Assembly: GCA_963742035.1 (NCBI GenBank)
Contig: CAVUKH010000013.1
Location: forward strand, 1 to 64,000
From: Bog-473 sp963742035
GTDB lineage: Bacteria > Actinomycetota > Acidimicrobiia > Acidimicrobiales > RAAP-2
DNA: 64,000 nucleotides
Direction: 5' to 3'
Shown here: one piece after another, positions 24,431 through 33,298 of the stretch
Layout: every line of letters starts with the position of its first letter
Numbering within the stretch: the stretch's first letter is position 1
Program-made: the position numbers and the translations under genes
Notes under the pieces: generated by a model
What the model was told of the DNA's origin: nothing
Seen by the model: only the letters and a program-made list of their open reading frames with translations
Database searches by the model: none

Positions 24431-25667
24431 TCAGGAGCCGACGCGGGGGGACGGGGTGAAGGCCACGGGAATGTGCTTGACGCCATTGATGAACCGGGAC
24501 TGTAGGCGCTGGACCTCGCCGTCCTGGCGAATGTCGGGCATGCGGTCGAGCAGGTGCTCGTACATGACCCGGATCTCCATGCGGGCCAGGTTGGTCCCCA
24601 GGCAGAAGTGCGGGCCGCCCCCGCCGAAGGCGATGTGCGGGTTGGGGTCGCGGCCGATGTCGAAGGTGTCGGGGTCGGTGAAGATGTCCTCGTCCCGGTT
24701 GGCCGAGGCGTGGAAGAAGACGACCTTGTCCCCGGCGGCGATTCTGGTGCCGCTGAGCTCGGTCGTCCACCATGGCGGTGCGGCGGAAGTTCATGACCGG
24801 GGTGACGAAGCGCAGCATCTCGTCGACGGCGGTGGGCAGCAGGCTGCGGTCGGCCAGCAGGCGCTGCCACTGGTCGGGGTACTGGAAGAAGGCGTGCATG
24901 GCCCCGGACATGAGGTTCCGCGTCGTCTCGTTGCCGGCGACGGTGAGCAGCAGGAAGAAGAGCTCGAGCTCCAAGTCGCTGAGGCGCTCCCCCTCGATCT
25001 CGACGGTGGTGAGGGCACTCATGAGGTCGGCGTGGGGGTCGATGCGCTTCTTGGCGAACAGCTCGGAGGCGTAGGCGTAGAGCTCCATGGCGGACGTCAG
25101 GGCCAGCTCCTGCTGGTCCTGGTACTCGGGGTCCTCGCTGCCGACCATCCGGTTGGACCAGTCGAACATGCGGTGGCGGTCCTCCTGGGGCACGCCGAGC
25201 AGCTCGGCGATGACCTGCAGGGGGAGCTCGGCGGAGATCTGCGTGACGAAGTCGGCCCGCCCCGTCTCGATCACCTCGTCGATGATGGCGTCGGTGGCGC
25301 GGTGGATGCTCTCCTCGAGGTCGCGCACCATGCGGGGGGTGAATCCCTTGTTGACCAGGCGCCGGTAGCGGGTGTGCAGGGGAGGGTCCATGTTGAGCAT
25401 CATCAGGCTCTGCTGGGCGATCTCGTCGGCCCCCATCTCGAAGGGCATGGTGCCCTGGGCGGCGGAGCTGAAGCGCTCGTAGTCCCGGTTGACGGTGACG
25501 CAGTCCTCGTAGCGGGTGACGGCCCAGAATCCGGGCCCTCCGGGCTCGTCCTGCCAGTGCACGGGGTCCTGGCGGCGCAGGGAGGCCAGATAGGCGTGAG
25601 GGACGCCGGCCACATAGGACCGGGAGTCGGAGAGGTCGACCGGGGCGACGCCCGCCAGGGTGCTCAT
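24431..25667 (-). pseudogene. cytochrome P450 (frameshift near 24766)
   Basis: This is a soluble bacterial P450 monooxygenase. Intact parts are the I-helix oxygen-binding stretch VAGNETTRNLMSGA, the ExxR motif in DEMLRF, and the PERF-like region. At ATGGTGGAC-GAC near 24766 the frame slips. The remaining frame carries the heme loop FGGGGPHFCLGTNLARMEI with the axial Cys and ends at 24431, so both halves are well conserved and the product would be about 412 residues. GAGGAGC lies before the ATG at 25667. It heads the P450-TetR-LLM operon and has the operator-like palindrome upstream. Substrate is likely a lipid, terpene or steroid type, but that is not visible in the sequence. Confidence 0.88.
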
Positions 25668-25688
25668 GTTTGACAGCTCCTCTGATGA

Positions 25689-25707
25689 ATCGGACATCGT
25701 GTCCGAT
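25689..25707. promoter_or_regulatory. perfect palindrome, likely TetR operator
   Basis: ATCGGACA-TCG-TGTCCGAT is a 19-bp palindrome with perfect 8-bp arms, ending 22 bases before the P450 start. The size and shape suit a TetR dimer site, and its place fits repression of the P450-TetR-LLM operon by the regulator encoded two genes in. Confidence 0.7.
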
Positions 25708-25857
25708 AGGTCAGATGGTAAGTCCAGAGGGCTCGATGTCAACGTTCGTTTGGTCGATGCGCTCGGAGCCGACAAAAGGGCAGGACTTGCCGGGGGCAAC
25801 CGCGCGGGCCTTCAGGCGGCGCACGTGCGAGTGGCCGCAGGTGAGGAGGGCGAAGGC

Positions 25858-26151
25858 CTATGCGGACGGGGGGTCGGCCGGGTCCGGCACGACGGCGATC
25901 GACTTCGTCGGATCGTCGGGGTCGAGGATCACCCGGACCCGAGTGTCGGCGTCCGGGGGCTCGCCGGGCACCGCGGCCACGATGGCCACCTCGTCGACGG
26001 GGGGAGCGAAGACGGACTGGAGGCCCCGGGCGATTCCGGTGCCGATGCCACCGAGGGCGGACCTCTTGCGCCAGCGGTCGAAGCCCTCCGCTGCTTCCCC
26101 CTTCGGGGTGTGTTCCTCTGTAGCCCTCGGGGGTTCGGTGGACGCCGTCAT
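25858..26151 (-). CDS. hypothetical protein, actinobacterial type
   Basis: This 97-residue protein has a charged start (TEPPRATEEHTPKGEAAEGF), a central stretch with GIARGLQSVFAPP, and a Pro/Asp-rich end (VRVILDPDDPTKSIAVVPDP). The DP-rich tail is soluble. It resembles small uncharacterised proteins seen in actinobacterial genomes, but I cannot name a family. It lies alone, upstream of the P450 operon on the same strand, with no clear ribosome binding site. Confidence 0.5.
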   Translation of the reverse strand: MTASTEPPRATEEHTPKGEAAEGFDRWRKRSALGGIGTGIARGLQSVFAPPVDEVAIVAAVPGEPPDADTRVRVILDPDDPTKSIAVVPDPADPPSA

Positions 26152-26306
26152 CTCAGCGGGCCGCTGCCGGCCATGCTGGATCTCGCCAGGCGTCGGTAGG
26201 GCAGGGGGTCTGCAGAGGCGATCCCCTCAGTTGGGATTGGCGCCCGGTGGAGGCATTCGAGAGCTTTGAGCGGGAAACCGGGCCTCGCGTTGCATCAAGG
26301 ACGGGG

Positions 26307-26618
26307 TCAAAGTCCGGGGGGGAAGGTCAGGCGCTCTGCAGGAACCGCGCCGTGCTCTCGCTCATGGAGACCCACGAAGCTGTCGAAGGCTTCTTGGAAT
26401 TCCTTCTCGTGGTCGGTGCTGCACATCCGTTCGGGAAAGATGCTGCGGAGGCCGTAATCGGCGCCGGCGAAATCTGCTGCTGAGCGTACGATCGCGACCA
26501 CCTCGGCACGGCGTTCCTCAAAGGTCGCGGGAGCCCTGGGCTGGCGAACATCTCGGAGAGTGTCATCATCATTTGCAGACTCCCTCGTCCCACCGCTCTT
26601 CGTGGAGCGGATTGGCAT
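26307..26618 (-). CDS. small hypothetical protein
   Basis: This 103-residue soluble protein has mixed charged and hydrophobic sequence (FEERRAEVVAIVRSAADFAG, ERMCSTDHEKEFQEAFDSFV). The helical pattern is more protein-like than the overlapping frame in the other register. I find no known family, and the upstream region lacks a strong ribosome binding site. It may be a fragment of something larger. Confidence 0.35.
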   Translation of the reverse strand: MPIRSTKSGGTRESANDDDTLRDVRQPRAPATFEERRAEVVAIVRSAADFAGADYGLRSIFPERMCSTDHEKEFQEAFDSFVGLHEREHGAVPAERLTFPPGL

Positions 26619-26827
26619 CCCTCGCGCAATGGGAAATCGACGGAGTCGCGAGAATAAGGAAACTCAAGGCCCTGCTGTCGGGAGGAATTGTTGGTCCGTT
26701 GTCTGAGCCTTTGGTTACTCGGAGGCGGCATCCTGACAGGATTCTCGGATAAACTCCATTTACTGGCAGTGAGGTGATTCAGGCCAACCCAAATCTCGCT
26801 CAACTCAGGCTCTTGTCGAGAACGAAA

Positions 26828-28299
26828 CTACGGCAACGCCGGAGCCGAAACCTCGGCTTCAATCTGTTCGGGACGGGCATGCTCTCGAACGAGGCTGCCC
26901 AGCGGACCCGCCGCCAGGGCAACTCCCATGCCCACCAGAATCACCTGCCAGAGCCAGGCTGACGGGTTCGTGGCGCAGAGGGTCACTCGACACCTGCCAC
27001 ACGACCAGTGCGGTCATCACCGTCGCCGCCCACATCGCCATATTCCGTCCAAGGGGATGCCGTAGCACGTCACGAAGGATCAGGAGGAGCCCCAGGATAA
27101 TAATGATCGCCGGAATCCAATGTCGGGCGCATGCCCCCAGGATTGTCGCCACACGAAAATGAACGGTTCGATATAGACCAGCGGCACCATGATGACCCAG
27201 GCCACCAAGGATTCTCGGACGGACCCAGTACAACGTCGAGGACGACCAGTGAGACCGCCAGTGCCATGTAGTAGTAGGAAAAGATGTTGTCCTCGAACAC
27301 GAGTCGAAGGCTCAGCCAGACTGCCACGAGCGAGACCAACACTGCCGGCTCGAGGGCGAAGCGACCCAGGCGCCTTACCACGTACCACGACAACGCCAGG
27401 GAGAGGACCAGCGGCGGGAGCCGCGACACAAGGGGAAGCTGGGCTCCTCTCACATGTAACTCCCACACCACGGTCCCCCCCAGTGCCGCCTGAAGCCCCG
27501 GAACCCACGAAGATCGGTCGGATTGCGGCCCCGGAAGTCACCGTGACAAGCGGAAACGCGATTGCCGCGGCCGTGGTCGCAGCGGCGCCAGCGAAGGGAA
27601 TCTTCCGGGTAGACGGAGCGACGACCAAAAGGGGGATGGCGATCAGCCAGGAAATACTGTTGGGTGAGGACGGCGAGCCCAATCAGGACCCCTGCGGCGA
27701 TCCAGTGTGTGCGCAGGGCGCAAGCCATGACGGTCAGAGCGAAACCCATCGCGACCACGTCCTGGGGATGGGCGTACATCTCGACACAGAACCAGACCGG
27801 CGGGAGCAGCGCCACGAGGACCACGCCTGTCGGTTCCCAACCCGTACGTCCCCTGCCTGTCGCTCTCAGCAGCAGGATCATCCCGGCCATCAAGAAGATC
27901 CAGACGACGTAGCCGGGCCGGAGCGTAGGAAAGACCGCCGCTCCGTTGGGACCAGCTCACCATCGCATCGAGGGCCTTGTCACAGCCATGGCCGAGCGCG
28001 GATCCCGAAGGGAAGGAAGCGCTGCTCCCAACTCGGGTCACAAACCCGATGCTCCCTGCGATCAGAGGATAGACGGGTGCAGCGAACGTCGGCACGCTGT
28101 CGGGATGCGGTGGATACATACAGACGAGTTGCCCATGTGAAAAGGCCCACGTCGGGTAGATCACCTCGAAGGCGTCCCCGACAGCGGGCCCGCCGGGAAG
28201 AGCAACGCAGGCGACAAAGAGTCCGGTTGCAACGCACCAACCAAGGACACAAGCCCATGCGGACAATGGCCTCGTGAACCACGACGGCTTCCGTAGCAT
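26828..28299 (-). pseudogene. polytopic membrane protein, GT-C/DUF2029-like, broken by several frameshifts
   Basis: Successive segments in changing frames form one membrane protein of about 490 residues. It starts with a TM start (SAWACVLGWCVATGLFVACV), then VCMYPPHPDSVPTFAAPVYP, TGVVLVALLPPVWFCVEMY with HPQDVVAMGFALTVMA, an IAIPLLVVAPSTRK stretch, LVLSLALSWYVVRRLGRFAL, WIPAIIIILGLLLILRD and a soluble tail ending near 26828. At least five frame changes are needed to join them. The looped aromatic/acidic face near the first extracellular segment and the repeated TM pairs are like polyprenol-phosphate-dependent mannosyltransferases (GT87/DUF2029), but the catalytic acids are not secure. It is either decayed or a badly read stretch. 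Confidence 0.7.
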
Positions 28300-28587
28300 T
28301 CGGCAGTGTCAGGGGCGTGAAAGGGTTTGCCATATTTGTAAGGTCATCGTCTGTGCTCGCGACCCTTGACATTTGGCAGCAGGTTATCGGAGCAATACGC
28401 CGTCTGGGGTGATATTCGAGCGCCGAATGTCGCCGGCTCCAACAGCCCGAGGCGGCAGCAGCGTTGTGCGGCTCACACCCTAAGGGTGCAGCCATGAGTC
28501 ATCTCGTGCACGATCCAACCCGCCCGCCGTGTCAACCACTACCGTGGTGCGGATGATCACGCCTCGGGCTCCTAGAAATCCTTCCGC

Positions 28588-29367
28588 ATGCTTGGAGTGT
28601 TGATCGTGGCGTGTGCCATTTTGGGTCTGGCGGTCGGCTCATTCTTGAATGTCGTCATCTACCACGTGCCCAGGGGCGAATCGATCGTGTCGCCGCGATC
28701 GTCCTGTCCCGCTTGCGGGAGTCCAATCCGAGAGCGGGACAACATTCCCGTGCTCTCGTGGTTGGTGCTCGGAGGTCGTTGTCGGACTGGGCAATAGCGG
28801 ATCTCTCCGAGGTATCCGTTGATCGAACTGTCCTGTGCAGCTCTCTTTGCTGGAACCGCGGGACGGTTCGGGTATCGATGGGATCTTCCGGCGTTCCTGG
28901 TTCTGTTTGCCGGCTTGCTGGCGCTCTCCTGTATCGATATCGAGCAGATGATTCTACCGAAGAAGATTGTCTACCCGCTGACGATCCTGGTGGCAATCCT
29001 GTTGCTCGTTCCGGCAGCCCAGCTGCCGGCATGGCACGACTACTTCGTCGGAGCCATCAGCGCGGTTGCCTGGTTCATCGTCTTCTTGGTGATGAATCTC
29101 GCCAGCCCACGGCTGCTCGGATTCGGGGACGTGCGGCTCTCCATCGTCCTCGGGCTGTCGCTGGGCTGGCTAGGAGTCGACTATGTCCTGCTCGGGTTCT
29201 TCGCGGCGAATCTCATCGGAGCGGTCGTGGGAATTGCTCTCATTGCTACGAAGCGTTTGAACCGGCAGAGTCGGATGCCGTACGGCGTCTTTCTCGCAGC
29301 GGGCTGCGCGGTGGCCGTATTCGCTGGTCCGGAACTCCTGCGTCCCTTCACCAACAACTCAATCTGA
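28588..29367 (+). pseudogene. pilD: prepilin peptidase/methyltransferase PilD with an in-frame TAG
   Basis: This A24-family aspartic peptidase removes the leader of type IV prepilins and methylates the new N-terminus. ATG at 28588 begins a proper N-terminal membrane segment and zinc motif (CPACGSPI). The second Cys pair is degraded (CRTG instead of CxxC) and a TAG follows at 28795-28797, in the same frame as the rest. The remainder is intact, with both catalytic acids in CIDIEQM and GFGDVRL and TM helices to the end. It lies on the strand opposite the pilus operon but next to it. Either readthrough restores it, or there are local base errors around the zinc motif. Confidence 0.85.
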
Positions 29368-29398
29368 CACTGAATGCATGCGCAACCTGACTGAGCTT

Positions 29399-30121
29399 CT
29401 AGCGTAGAAATTCCATTCGCAGACCCTGCTCGTCCCATTCCGGATCGGCCGGGATTCGGATGGCGGCCTTGGCAAAGATCCTGCGCGCCGTCCAAAGGAT
29501 CGCGGCCGCGTCCAGAAGGTGAGATGCAGACGCACCGAGAACTTCGGTGTCGATGATCCGGAGTGCACCTGGGAGTTTTGTCTCCACGAGGGATCGTCGC
29601 TCCTCCATTCCCTTGTCCGAATACTTCGACCATCTCATCGGCACGTCGTCGTTCATCTGATAAAAGCTCAGGTCAGCATTGACCTCGAACACCGTTCGCT
29701 GTCGGAACGGCGCCATCTCGCGGGCGACTTCCTGGTAGCGGGGGAGAAGTGCTCGGCTGATGGCGTCGATGTGATCGGGCAGCAGACTCGTGCCGTCGGG
29801 AGAGTCGACTGCGATCGGGGCGCTCTTCACAGCAGATCCACGCCGGCCGAGCAAGGCTCTGGCCTCTCGGTCACAGGTGCGGCCACCGGTCGTGGCCTGG
29901 TCAAGGCCGCCCACGGGAGCGTTGAGGGCGATGGTGGAGTATCCGGGCCGCATGTCGAGCACATCGACAAACGAGTCGACTCGAGTCGGGTCCTCAGGGG
30001 AGAAGATCGTCCCTTGTAGCTTGGCTGCGGCAACCAGCCACCCTCCCCTGCAAGGCGTCACCCCCACGACGAGCGAGTACGGCAGGTCTGGCCCGCGACG
30101 CGGGCGGTCATCGGATGTCAC
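29399..30121 (-). CDS. DUF429 (RNase H-like) protein
   Basis: This 240-residue protein has the DUF429 signature: VVGVTPCRGGWLVA at the start, STIALNAPVGG, the R-x-CDREAR loop (TCDREARALLGRRGS), VFEVNADLSFYQMN (usually PEVSF) and the late LLDAAAILWTARR. The family belongs to the RNase H-like superfamily and is often called a predicted nuclease, though no activity is proven. The first acid of the usual G-x-D/C-GCRGGW core is replaced by Thr-Pro, so catalytic competence is uncertain. It overlaps the pilT stop as ATGA (30118-30121), so it is coupled to the motor ATPase, an unusual partnership. Confidence 0.85.
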   Translation of the reverse strand: MTSDDRPRRGPDLPYSLVVGVTPCRGGWLVAAAKLQGTIFSPEDPTRVDSFVDVLDMRPGYSTIALNAPVGGLDQATTGGRTCDREARALLGRRGSAVKSAPIAVDSPDGTSLLPDHIDAISRALLPRYQEVAREMAPFRQRTVFEVNADLSFYQMNDDVPMRWSKYSDKGMEERRSLVETKLPGALRIIDTEVLGASASHLLDAAAILWTARRIFAKAAIRIPADPEWDEQGLRMEFLR

Positions 30122-31215
30122 GCAGTGGACAGCATGGCACCCCGGTGACTCAGCAGGCGCTCGAGCTCCTTCGGGTGCGCAGAAATGGCCATGGCGTCAT
30201 CGTAGGTGACGACATCCGATCGGACTAGGTCAACCAGGCTTGCTTCGAGCGTGCACATACCTTCTTGCTGACTGGTCGTGATCACGTTCAACAGTTGGTT
30301 GGTCTTTCCCTCGCGGATCAAGTTCCGCACAGGGTTGTTGGCCACCAAGACCTCAAAAGCGGCCACCATTCCGCCGCCGATTCTGGGCACCAGCCTCTGA
30401 GCGACGACCGCACCCAGTGACGCTGCGAGCTGAACCCGGATCTGCTCCTGCCGATAAGCGGGGAACACGTCGATAATGCGGTCAATGGCCTGAGCGGCAT
30501 CGTTGGTGTGGAGAGTCGAGAACACGAGGTGTCCGGTCTCGGCCAGCGTCAACGCGAGCTGGATGGACTCGAGGTCGCGCATCTCACCAACGAGAAGGAC
30601 GTCGGGGTCTTCGCGGAGAGCGGACCGCAGAGCTCGCTCGAATGAGGGGCTGTCCAGGCCGATCTCCCGTTGATTGATTGCTGAGAGGTTGTGCTCGTGT
30701 ACATACTCGACTGGATCCTCGATAGTGAGGATGTGAAGTGCACGCGTCTCGTTGATCCGAGAAATAATCGAAGCCAGCGTGGTCGACTTGCCGGATCCTG
30801 TGGGCCCAGTGAGCAGCACGAGACCGCGGGGGAGCCTGGCCAACCATTCGGCGATCGGTGGCAGGCCGAGTTCCTCGAAGCTGGGGATCTCGGATGGAAT
30901 CATGCGCAAAGCCAGCGCCAACTGACCCTTCTGGTGAAATGCACTGCCACGCAGTCTCGCCTTGTCCTGCCACGTGAGGGAGAAGTCGACGTCCTGATGC
31001 TCTTTCAGGATCGCCTCTTGGTCCGGTGTCAACATGCTTCGGACGAGATCCTCGATCTCACCGCCGGTCAGCGCCGGCACGTTTTCGAGCGGCCGCAAAC
31101 CTCCGTCGAATCTGACCCTCGGCGCGGATCCACTCACGAGGAGCAAGTCGGAACCCTGCCTATCCCAGAGGGCTTGGAGCCAAGGATCAATTTTTTCAAA
31201 GTGGCTGGAGGTCAC
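30118..31215 (-). CDS. pilT: type IV pilus retraction ATPase PilT
   Basis: This 365-residue hexameric motor ATPase depolymerises pili. The PAS-like N-terminal domain (about 1-105) is followed by the RecA-like core: Walker A LTGPTGSGKSTTLASI, the Asp box in LTIEDPVEYVHE, Walker B ALREDPDVLLVGEMRD, the His box STLHTNDAAQAIDRI and the PilT-defining PVRNLIREGKTNQL. GTG at 31215 with GAAGAGG before it begins the domain exactly; a longer frame would run through the pilA terminator hairpin. It lies after pilA on the same strand, separated by a strong hairpin. It is the only ATPase in the cluster without a lesion. Confidence 0.93.
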   Translation of the reverse strand: MTSSHFEKIDPWLQALWDRQGSDLLLVSGSAPRVRFDGGLRPLENVPALTGGEIEDLVRSMLTPDQEAILKEHQDVDFSLTWQDKARLRGSAFHQKGQLALALRMIPSEIPSFEELGLPPIAEWLARLPRGLVLLTGPTGSGKSTTLASIISRINETRALHILTIEDPVEYVHEHNLSAINQREIGLDSPSFERALRSALREDPDVLLVGEMRDLESIQLALTLAETGHLVFSTLHTNDAAQAIDRIIDVFPAYRQEQIRVQLAASLGAVVAQRLVPRIGGGMVAAFEVLVANNPVRNLIREGKTNQLLNVITTSQQEGMCTLEASLVDLVRSDVVTYDDAMAISAHPKELERLLSHRGAMLSTA

Positions 31216-31251
31216 AGCACCTCTTCCGTCTCGGTTGTTGAAGGTGTAAAG

Positions 31252-31285
31252 CCGAAGCGCCCGGCCCGAGGGCCGGGCGCTTCGG
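31252..31285 (-). terminator. strong stem-loop between pilA and pilT
   Basis: A perfect 15-bp stem (31252-31266 with 31271-31285; core GCGCCCGGCC/GGCCGGGCGC) is closed by a four-base loop, on the transcript leaving pilA. Only a short CUUU follows on the minus-strand RNA, so it is a weak or partial intrinsic terminator. It would let abundant pilin message stop or be stabilised while some readthrough reaches pilT. Confidence 0.75.
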
Positions 31286-31306
31286 TTCACGTCTGCAGAT
31301 TGCCGC

Positions 31307-31720
31307 TTACAGGCCCTTGCAGGCAGCGACGTAGGGCAGAGCTCCGCCCGTGCCCGTGTCAACCAGGACCGACTGGTCGGTGGTCCCCAGGCTGAACGTG
31401 TATCCGTTACCCGACGGCGCCGAGTGGAGGTACGTGTTCACAAGGCCGTAGAACGTACCCGTCGGGTCCGCGGTGTTGGTGCCGGGCCAGGTGCTGTTCG
31501 TTGCCTCATAGGCATCAGCCGCTGTCTCGATGGTCTTACCATCCGAGGTGCAGGCAGCTGCCTTGCTCTGACCGGTGACGCCCGTAAGGGAGAACACGAC
31601 GATCGCGGCAAGGATGCCGAGTACCACAATGACAATAAGCAGTTCGATCAAGGTAAAGCCGCTCTCGCTGCCTTCGCCTGACTTCCTGCGCTCCATAATG
31701 TCGCGATAACGCTTAAACAC
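31307..31720 (-). CDS. pilA: major type IV pilin-like protein (PilA)
   Basis: This 137-residue type IV prepilin has a 21-residue basic leader ending in ESG, then FTLIELLIVIVVLGILAAIV with the required Glu at position +5 of the mature protein. The globular part holds two Cys (AACTSDGKT and AACKG) that could form the D-region disulfide. Start GTG lies after AAAGAAAGGCGG. The size and the strong leader hairpins before and after suit the main structural subunit. It is set between pilC upstream (342-base gap) and pilT. Confidence 0.92.
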   Translation of the reverse strand: MFKRYRDIMERRKSGEGSESGFTLIELLIVIVVLGILAAIVVFSLTGVTGQSKAAACTSDGKTIETAADAYEATNSTWPGTNTADPTGTFYGLVNTYLHSAPSGNGYTFSLGTTDQSVLVDTGTGGALPYVAACKGL

Positions 31721-32061
31721 GCGCTATACCGCCTTTCTTTGTCGGGCTCGCCGGCCCGTCTCTATTGGGGAGAGGAGCCCGACTGGACCCTCTGATTTCG
31801 CCAAGATGCCATTTCTTGGCAAGAAGCCATAATGCCTGACAAATGACGATGTTTCAATCTAATCGGTACTATTTACCCTGGTGAATTGCCCTTGTATTGA
31901 TTATTTGCTGCCATCGACGCACACAGTGGAACGTCAACAATTTTGTCGGAATGCCTGGTCTCGATCTTTAGTCTTTTTTAGACTTGACGAAAGTGAAATT
32001 CGCCGGCAATGAGATCAGCTTCTAGTCGGGAAGACGGTCTGATTGTCGGAAGCCTCGAGCG
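31721..32061 (-). promoter_or_regulatory. AT-rich leader and promoter region of pilA with hairpins
   Basis: This 341-base gene-free stretch is much richer in A+T than its surroundings. It contains a leader hairpin next to the pilin start (GTCGGGCTC at 31741-31749 with GAGCCCGAC at 31775-31783), a palindrome TGCCA-TTTCT-TGGCA at 31807-31821, and an A-rich box near 31970-31985 (AGTCTTTTTTAGACT). The palindrome is a candidate operator and the first hairpin lies in the 5' UTR just before the Shine-Dalgarno. I could not place a -10/-35 pair with confidence. Confidence 0.45.
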
Positions 32062-33282
32062 CTAGCCGCCGAGGTTGACCTGGCGGTAGATCCCGTACAT
32101 GGCCGAGACGAGCACGATCACGACGAAACCAACGATGACGCCCATGAAGATGATGATTGCAGGCTCAAACAAGCTCGTGAAGTGCTTGACCTTGATCTCG
32201 AGTTCACGGTGGTAGAAGGCAGCTGCAGTTGTGAGCTGCTTGTCGAGCGTTCCCGTCTCCTCGCCCACCCGGAACATCTGACGCGCTGCACCCGGGAAGA
32301 GGCCCGTCTCCGCAAGGGGATTCGCCAGCCCCTGACCCTCCATCATCTGCTCTCGAATGTGGTTGATGCCCTCGTTGTACACGGCATTGTTCGATGCCTC
32401 TGCCGTGACGGACATAGCACGCGGAAGATCAACCCCTGCCGTGACGAGCGAGGCCAGAACTCGGCACACACGCTCGACGATGGCCGCCTGCAACAGACTG
32501 CCTGCGACGGGAAGTTTCAACAGGACCGAGTCGAGCCATGCCCGCCCTTGCCGCGAGCGCCGCAAGGCGACGAACGTGATCGCGGTGATGAGCATGATGC
32601 CTGCGATCGCCCACCACCACGTGCTGACGAAGCCAGAAATGCTCAGAAGCATCCTGGTGGGAAGCGGGAGCTTGGCGTTCAGCGAGGCAAAGAAGGTCCG
32701 GAACTTTGGTAGCACGAACGTGGCCAGGATGATCACCGTTGCGATGGCCATCACCGCTACGACCGCTGGGTAGATGAGGGCGGATGTGATTGCGGAACGG
32801 GCCTCAATATCGGTCTCGAGGTACTGGGCGAGCTCGAGAAGTACGGTATCGAGGGTTCCGGTCAACTCTGCCGATTCAGAACGGCGACGTAGTAACGGGG
32901 AAAGGCTTCCGGATGTGAAGCCGCCGCCGACGCGAACGTGTCGCCAGCCTGCAATTCCATGACCATGTCGAGGAGGACTTTCTTGAGAAGTTTGTCCGTT
33001 GTTTCCTCGGCGATGACCTCAAGGGCCTCCATGATCGGGATACCCGCCTCGACGAAGACACTCAAATTGGCGAGAAAAGTGCATGATCTCTTTGCGCGAG
33101 ACCGTTTTCTTGGTGATCTCAAACTTGAGGATGCTCTTGTGTTCCTTCACATCGATCGGCTGCAGCCCGCGCTGAATGAGCATGAGGTGCGCCGCACTAG
33201 CGGATGCGGCCTTCTCAGTTCCGCTCACCTTCTTCCCGCTCTCGTCGAGAGCGTTATAGCGATAGCTCTCCATGGTCGTCAT
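32062..33282 (-). pseudogene. pilC: type IV pilus inner-membrane platform protein PilC (two indels)
   Basis: PilC/GspF is the membrane platform that couples the ATPases to pilin assembly. The ATG at 33282 has GAGGAG before it. The N-terminal part reads normally to KEIMHFSRQ, then an extra T in a TTT run (about 33086) shifts the frame. The next segment, SVFVEAGIPIMEALEVI...EAFPRYYVAVL, is in register until a missing A in AATCGG (about 32877). The C-terminal half (TGTLDTVLLEL, then four membrane segments and VSAMYGIYRQVNLGG) is intact. Both lesions sit in homopolymers and cancel in length, so a reading error is likely and the true gene is probably intact at about 406 residues. Confidence 0.87.
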
Positions 33283-33298
33283 GGCTGTCTCCTCACTC

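Noticed and set aside
28370..28400. TTGACA box as a promoter for pilD
   Set aside because: A -35-like TTGACA exists but no -10 box at the right spacing could be found before the gene.
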